Origin: an uncultured Intestinimonas sp.
GTDB taxonomy: Bacteria > Bacillota_A > Clostridia > Oscillospirales > Oscillospiraceae
Reading direction: 5' to 3'
NCBI GenBank assembly: GCA_958435885.1
Contig: CAUBHZ010000059.1
Span: 1-8,499 of the forward strand
DNA length: 8,499 bases
The position numbers and the translations under genes are program-made. Positions 5,462 through 8,499 of the stretch are shown here, one piece after another (the first letter of the stretch is position 1; every line of letters begins with the position of its first letter). The notes beneath the pieces are model-generated. The model was not told the DNA's origin and made no database searches. It worked only from the letters and a program-made list of their open reading frames with translations.

Positions 5462-6721
5462 TCAGACGGTGCGGCCGATGTCGGTGCGGAAGTGCATATC
5501 CTGGAAGGAGACGTGCTTGGCAGCGGCGTAGGCCCCGTCGATGGCGGCGTCCAGATTATCGCCCACGGCGGTGACCCCCAGCACCCGGCCACCGGAGGTG
5601 CGGATGGTGCCGTCCTCGTCCCGCTTGGTGCCGGCGTGGAAGACCACGGCGGTCTGCTCCGCCTCGGCCAGTCCGGTAATGGGATAGCCCTTCTGATAGC
5701 TTGTGGGGTAGCCGCCGGAGGCCAGCACCAGGCAGCAGGCGGCGGCGTCCTTCCAGCGGATGTCCAGCCGGTCCAGGGTGCCCTCCCGACAGGCCTGGAA
5801 GATGTCCATGAGGTCGGTCTCCAGCAGGGAGAGGACGGCCTGACACTCCGGATCGCCGAAGCGGGCGTTGTACTCCACCACCTTGGGGCCGTCGGGGGTG
5901 AGCATGAGGCCGAAGTAGAGCACCCCGTGGAAAGGGCGGCCCTCCGCCTTCAGGGCGGCCACGGTGGGGAGGAAGATCTCCTTCATGCAGCGGTCGGCGA
6001 TCTCGGGGGTGTAGCCGGGGGCGGGGGAGATGGCGCCCATGCCGCCGGTGTTGGGACCCTTGTCCCCGTCGAAGGCCCGCTTGTGGTCCCGGGAGGGGGG
6101 CATGGGGGAGAGGTGCTCGCCGTCTACGAAGCACAGAACGGTGACCTCGGGGCCGGTCATGCACTCCTCGATGACCACTTTGGCGCCGGCGGCGCCAAAC
6201 TTGCCGTCGGCCATCATGCTCCGGGCGGCCTCCTCGGCTTCGGCCACGGTCTGGGCCACCACCACGCCCTTGCCCAGGGCCAGGCCGTCGGCCTTCACCA
6301 CGATGGGAGCGCCCTCCTGGCGGATGTAGCTGAGGGCCTCCTCCAGGTCGGTAAAGGAGCGGTATCTGGCGGTGGGGATGTGGTACTTCTCCATCAGGGC
6401 TTTGGAGAAGACCTTGCTGGCCTCAATGATGGCGGCGTTGGCCCGGGGGCCGAAGGCGGGGATGCCCGCCGCCTCCAGGGCGTCCACCATACCCAGGGCC
6501 AGGGGGTCGTCGGGGGCGACCACCACGAAGTCCATAGCGTGCTCCTTGGCCCAGGCCACCATGGCCTCCACGTCGGTGGCCTGGATGGGCACGCACTGGG
6601 CCTGGGCGGCGATGCCGCCGTTGCCGGGGGCGCAGTAGAGGGCGTCGATCTTGGGGCTCTTGGCCAGGGTACGGACGATGGCGTGCTCACGGCCGCCGCC
6701 GCCCACAACGAGGACTTTCAT
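5462..6721 (-). CDS. purD: Phosphoribosylamine--glycine ligase (GAR synthetase)
   Basis: A complete 419-residue PurD, normal family length. It makes glycinamide ribonucleotide from phosphoribosylamine, glycine and ATP, the second step of de novo purine synthesis, in the cytoplasm. The N-terminal domain starts MKVLVVGGGGREHAI; GPRANAAIIEASK (91-103) enters the ATP-grasp region, with VKADGLALGKGVVV (142-155) and EECMTGPEVTVL (185-196) forming the nucleotide site. DGDKGPNTGGMGA (218-230) is the PurD signature, and EYNARFGDPE (283-292) carries the metal-binding Glu283 and Asn285. The start at 6721 has a GGGAGG site 8 bases upstream and the correct family N-terminus. It lies 31 bases after a TraX-family gene and downstream of purH on the same strand. 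No convincing terminator follows before the XRE promoter. Confidence 0.98.
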   Translation of the reverse strand: MKVLVVGGGGREHAIVRTLAKSPKIDALYCAPGNGGIAAQAQCVPIQATDVEAMVAWAKEHAMDFVVVAPDDPLALGMVDALEAAGIPAFGPRANAAIIEASKVFSKALMEKYHIPTARYRSFTDLEEALSYIRQEGAPIVVKADGLALGKGVVVAQTVAEAEEAARSMMADGKFGAAGAKVVIEECMTGPEVTVLCFVDGEHLSPMPPSRDHKRAFDGDKGPNTGGMGAISPAPGYTPEIADRCMKEIFLPTVAALKAEGRPFHGVLYFGLMLTPDGPKVVEYNARFGDPECQAVLSLLETDLMDIFQACREGTLDRLDIRWKDAAACCLVLASGGYPTSYQKGYPITGLAEAEQTAVVFHAGTKRDEDGTIRTSGGRVLGVTAVGDNLDAAIDGAYAAAKHVSFQDMHFRTDIGRTV

Positions 6722-6752
6722 CGTAAGGACCTCCCATATCGAGATTCCGGGT

Positions 6753-7562
6753 TCACCCGATGAGCATGCTCAACGCGTAGAGCACTACCAGGTGGCCGGG
6801 GTAGAACCAGTAGAAGAACCAGCGGCTCCCGTTCCCCCGCTGCCCGTTGTACCGGGAGAGGGGGAGGAGGGCCAGACAGGCAAAACCCGCCATGAGCAGG
6901 GAATAGGGCAGGTAGAAGCGCCGGAAGGAGGGGAGATAGGCCGCCAGTTGGGCAAGCATCCCCGTCCAGTTCTCAGACTTCAGCAGGGCGAGGGCGGCGG
7001 GACCGAAGTAGGTCCACACTCCGCCGGCCACGTAGAAGAGGAGCAGGCAGCCGGCCAGGGCGAGGAACTGACGTCTGCGGTCGGACCCGGCGGCGTATAC
7101 CGCCAGCACCGTGAGCACCCCCACCCAGCCGTAGTCCACCCGCAGCAGCTGGGCCAGGACCAACAGGACGACGGTGACGGGCAGACCCAGCCACCCATAC
7201 CCCTTGTTTTTCAGGGTTCGGCAGGCGCCGATGGCGGCGGCGGCCAGGAAGAAGGTGGCGATGACGCTGCCGCCGGTGCCGCCGGTAGCGATGTAGGCCA
7301 CCGCGTGGGTGACGGCGCCGAAGAGCCCCAGCCGCAGCAGATACCGGGGGTAGTTGGAGGTCTTGCGGCAGCCCTGGGCGGCGAAGTAGGCGAAGATGGG
7401 GAAGGCCAGCCGGCCCAGATACCGGAAGGCGTAGAACCACAGGGAGTCTGCCGGGAAGAAGGGGGCCATGGGGGTAAACAGCATGCCGATGTGGTCGATG
7501 ACCATAAAGACGGCGGCGAAGTATTTGAGCTGCGTGGCGGTAAGGCCGCGGGAAGCCGTCAT
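6753..7562 (-). CDS. TraX-family integral membrane protein (putative acyltransferase)
   Basis: A 269-residue polytopic membrane protein with about eight or nine hydrophobic segments. It matches the TraX family: LTATQLKYFAAVFMVIDHIG (7-26) in the first helix, RYLGRLAFPIFAYFAAQGC (47-65), THAVAY (85-90), YGWVGVL (144-150), and the C-terminal FYWFYPGHLVVLY (250-262). F-plasmid TraX is needed for N-acetylation of pilin; chromosomal Firmicutes relatives are mostly uncharacterised and are related to acyltransferase-3-type proteins, so a membrane acyl-transfer role is possible. No conjugation genes are nearby. The ATG lies one base after the purH stop (TGA-T-ATG) and no Shine-Dalgarno is visible before it, pointing to translational coupling. 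It is followed 31 bases later by purD, so it is transcribed with purine genes. Confidence 0.88.
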   Translation of the reverse strand: MTASRGLTATQLKYFAAVFMVIDHIGMLFTPMAPFFPADSLWFYAFRYLGRLAFPIFAYFAAQGCRKTSNYPRYLLRLGLFGAVTHAVAYIATGGTGGSVIATFFLAAAAIGACRTLKNKGYGWLGLPVTVVLLVLAQLLRVDYGWVGVLTVLAVYAAGSDRRRQFLALAGCLLLFYVAGGVWTYFGPAALALLKSENWTGMLAQLAAYLPSFRRFYLPYSLLMAGFACLALLPLSRYNGQRGNGSRWFFYWFYPGHLVVLYALSMLIG

Positions 7563-7563
7563 A

Positions 7564-8499
7564 TCAATGGTGGAACAGCCGCATGCCGGTAAAGGCCATG
7601 ACGATGCCGTACTTGTCGCAGGTGGCGATGACGTGGTCGTCCCGGATGGAGCCGCCGGGCTGGGCGATGTACTGGACGCCGGACTTCCGGGCCCGCTCCA
7701 CGTTGTCGCCGAAGGGGAAGAAGGCGTCGGAGCCCACGGTGACGCCGCTGAGCTGGGCCACCCAGGCCTTTTTCTCCTCCTCGGTGAGGACCTCGGGCTT
7801 CACCTTGAAGGTGTTCTGCCACACGCCCTCGGCCAGCACGTCGTCGTGCTCGTCGGAGATGTAGATGTCGATGGCGTTGTCCCGGTCGGGGCGGCGGATG
7901 CCGTCCACGAACTGGAGGCCCAGGACCTTGGGGTGCTGGCGCAGCCACCAGATGTCGGCCTTGTTGCCGGCCAGACGGGTGCAGTGGATGCGGCTCTGCT
8001 GGCCGGCACCCACGCCGATGGTCATGCCGTCCTTCACATAGCACACGGAGTTGGACTGGGTGTACTTGAGGGTGATGAGGGAGAGAAGCATGTCCTTGCG
8101 GGCGGCCTCAGGCAGGTCCTTGTTTTTTGTTACCAGATTTTCCAGCAGAGAGTTGTCAATGACGAAATTGTTGCGGCCCTGCTCGAAGGTGATGCCGAAC
8201 ACGTCCTTGGTCTCCACGGGCGCGGGGGTGTAGGCGGGGTCGATCTGCACCACGTTGTAGCCGCCCTTGCGCTTGCTCTTCAGGATGGCCAGGGCCTCTT
8301 CGGTATAGCCCGGGGCGATGATGCCGTCGGTGACTTCATGCTGGATGACCCTGGCCGTGCTTTCGTCGCAGGTGTCGGAGAGGGCGATCCAGTCGCCGAA
8401 GCTGGACATGCGGTCCGCGCCGCGGGCGCGGGCGTAGGCGCAGGCCAGGGGGGACAGGTCCATGCCCTCCACAAAGTACATTTTCTTCATGGCGTCCGT
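7564..8499 (-). CDS. purH: AICAR transformylase (PurH formyltransferase domain), 5' end outside window
   Basis: About 311 C-terminal residues of phosphoribosylaminoimidazolecarboxamide formyltransferase, which formylates AICAR with 10-formyl-tetrahydrofolate to FAICAR near the end of IMP synthesis. Numbered from the ATG at 8490, landmarks are ACAYARARGADRMSSFGDW (16-34), GIIAPGY (56-62), QSNSVCYVKDGMTIGVGAGQ (145-164), SDAFFPFGDNVERA (254-267), QPGGSIRDD (277-285) and the terminal RLFHH. The frame stays open to the window edge, and KKMYFVEGMDLSPLACAYAR aligns with internal family sequence, so the ATG at 8490 is not the true start. From memory, Clostridia of this kind often carry a stand-alone enzyme of about 390 residues, lacking the IMP cyclohydrolase domain of classic PurH; the window cannot show which form this is. 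The catalytic Lys-His pair would lie upstream. It is followed by a coupled TraX-family gene and purD. Confidence 0.94.
   Translation of the reverse strand, partial: TDAMKKMYFVEGMDLSPLACAYARARGADRMSSFGDWIALSDTCDESTARVIQHEVTDGIIAPGYTEEALAILKSKRKGGYNVVQIDPAYTPAPVETKDVFGITFEQGRNNFVIDNSLLENLVTKNKDLPEAARKDMLLSLITLKYTQSNSVCYVKDGMTIGVGAGQQSRIHCTRLAGNKADIWWLRQHPKVLGLQFVDGIRRPDRDNAIDIYISDEHDDVLAEGVWQNTFKVKPEVLTEEEKKAWVAQLSGVTVGSDAFFPFGDNVERARKSGVQYIAQPGGSIRDDHVIATCDKYGIVMAFTGMRLFHH

Noticed and set aside
5345..6763. A 472-codon plus-strand frame opposite purD.
   Set aside because: The product is a Gly/Ala/His/Val-rich antisense shadow of a clear purD gene; I see no convincing ribosome site or homology.
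7092..7104. A GTATAC-centred near-palindrome within the TraX-family gene.
   Set aside because: It lies in coding sequence for Ala-Val-Tyr-Ala, far from any promoter, and lacks the TAG flank shared by the two operator candidates.

Overview
The window looks like chromosomal DNA from a GC-rich gut member of the Clostridia, most likely Oscillospiraceae (the Flavonifractor / Lawsonibacter / Intestinimonas neighbourhood). This is an inference from strong GGAGG-type ribosome binding sites, GC-rich third codon positions that leave long antisense shadow frames, a DUF4317 protein, and an AICAR transformylase and a KDPG aldolase of types I associate with these bacteria. I saw no tRNA or rRNA genes, CRISPR array, transposase or prophage gene. 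Most of the window is ordinary metabolism with several unusual protein architectures and well-formed control regions.

Region 1 (1-2065) is a sugar-acid catabolism locus. A divergent control region separates a minus-strand pair, an eda-like KDPG/KHG aldolase and kdgK (2-keto-3-deoxygluconate kinase, running off the left edge), from a plus-strand GntR/FCD regulator. Together kinase and aldolase convert KDG, the common intermediate of hexuronate breakdown, through KDPG to pyruvate and glyceraldehyde-3-phosphate. The aldolase has an extra C-terminal glyoxalase/VOC-like domain. Two GTATAC-centred palindromes sit inside the eda promoter spacer and across the gntR -10 box, so the simplest model is that the GntR protein represses both its neighbours and itself until a pathway intermediate binds.

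Region 2 (2066-3447) holds a DUF4317 gene with its own good promoter, a 5' mRNA hairpin, and a bidirectional terminator shared with the convergent gene beyond it.

Region 3 (3446-5461, minus strand) is a probable two-gene unit: an XRE-type regulator fused to a long glycine-rich 10/11-residue repeat domain, then a YkvI-family membrane protein. A 9-bp inverted repeat brackets the regulator's -10 box and reaches its Shine-Dalgarno sequence. A hairpin lies between the two genes.

Region 4 (5462-8499, minus strand) is the end of a purine biosynthesis operon: purH (AICAR transformylase part, 5' end outside the window), a TraX-family membrane protein coupled to it by a TGA-T-ATG junction, and purD. 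The TraX gene between two de novo purine genes has no obvious purine role.
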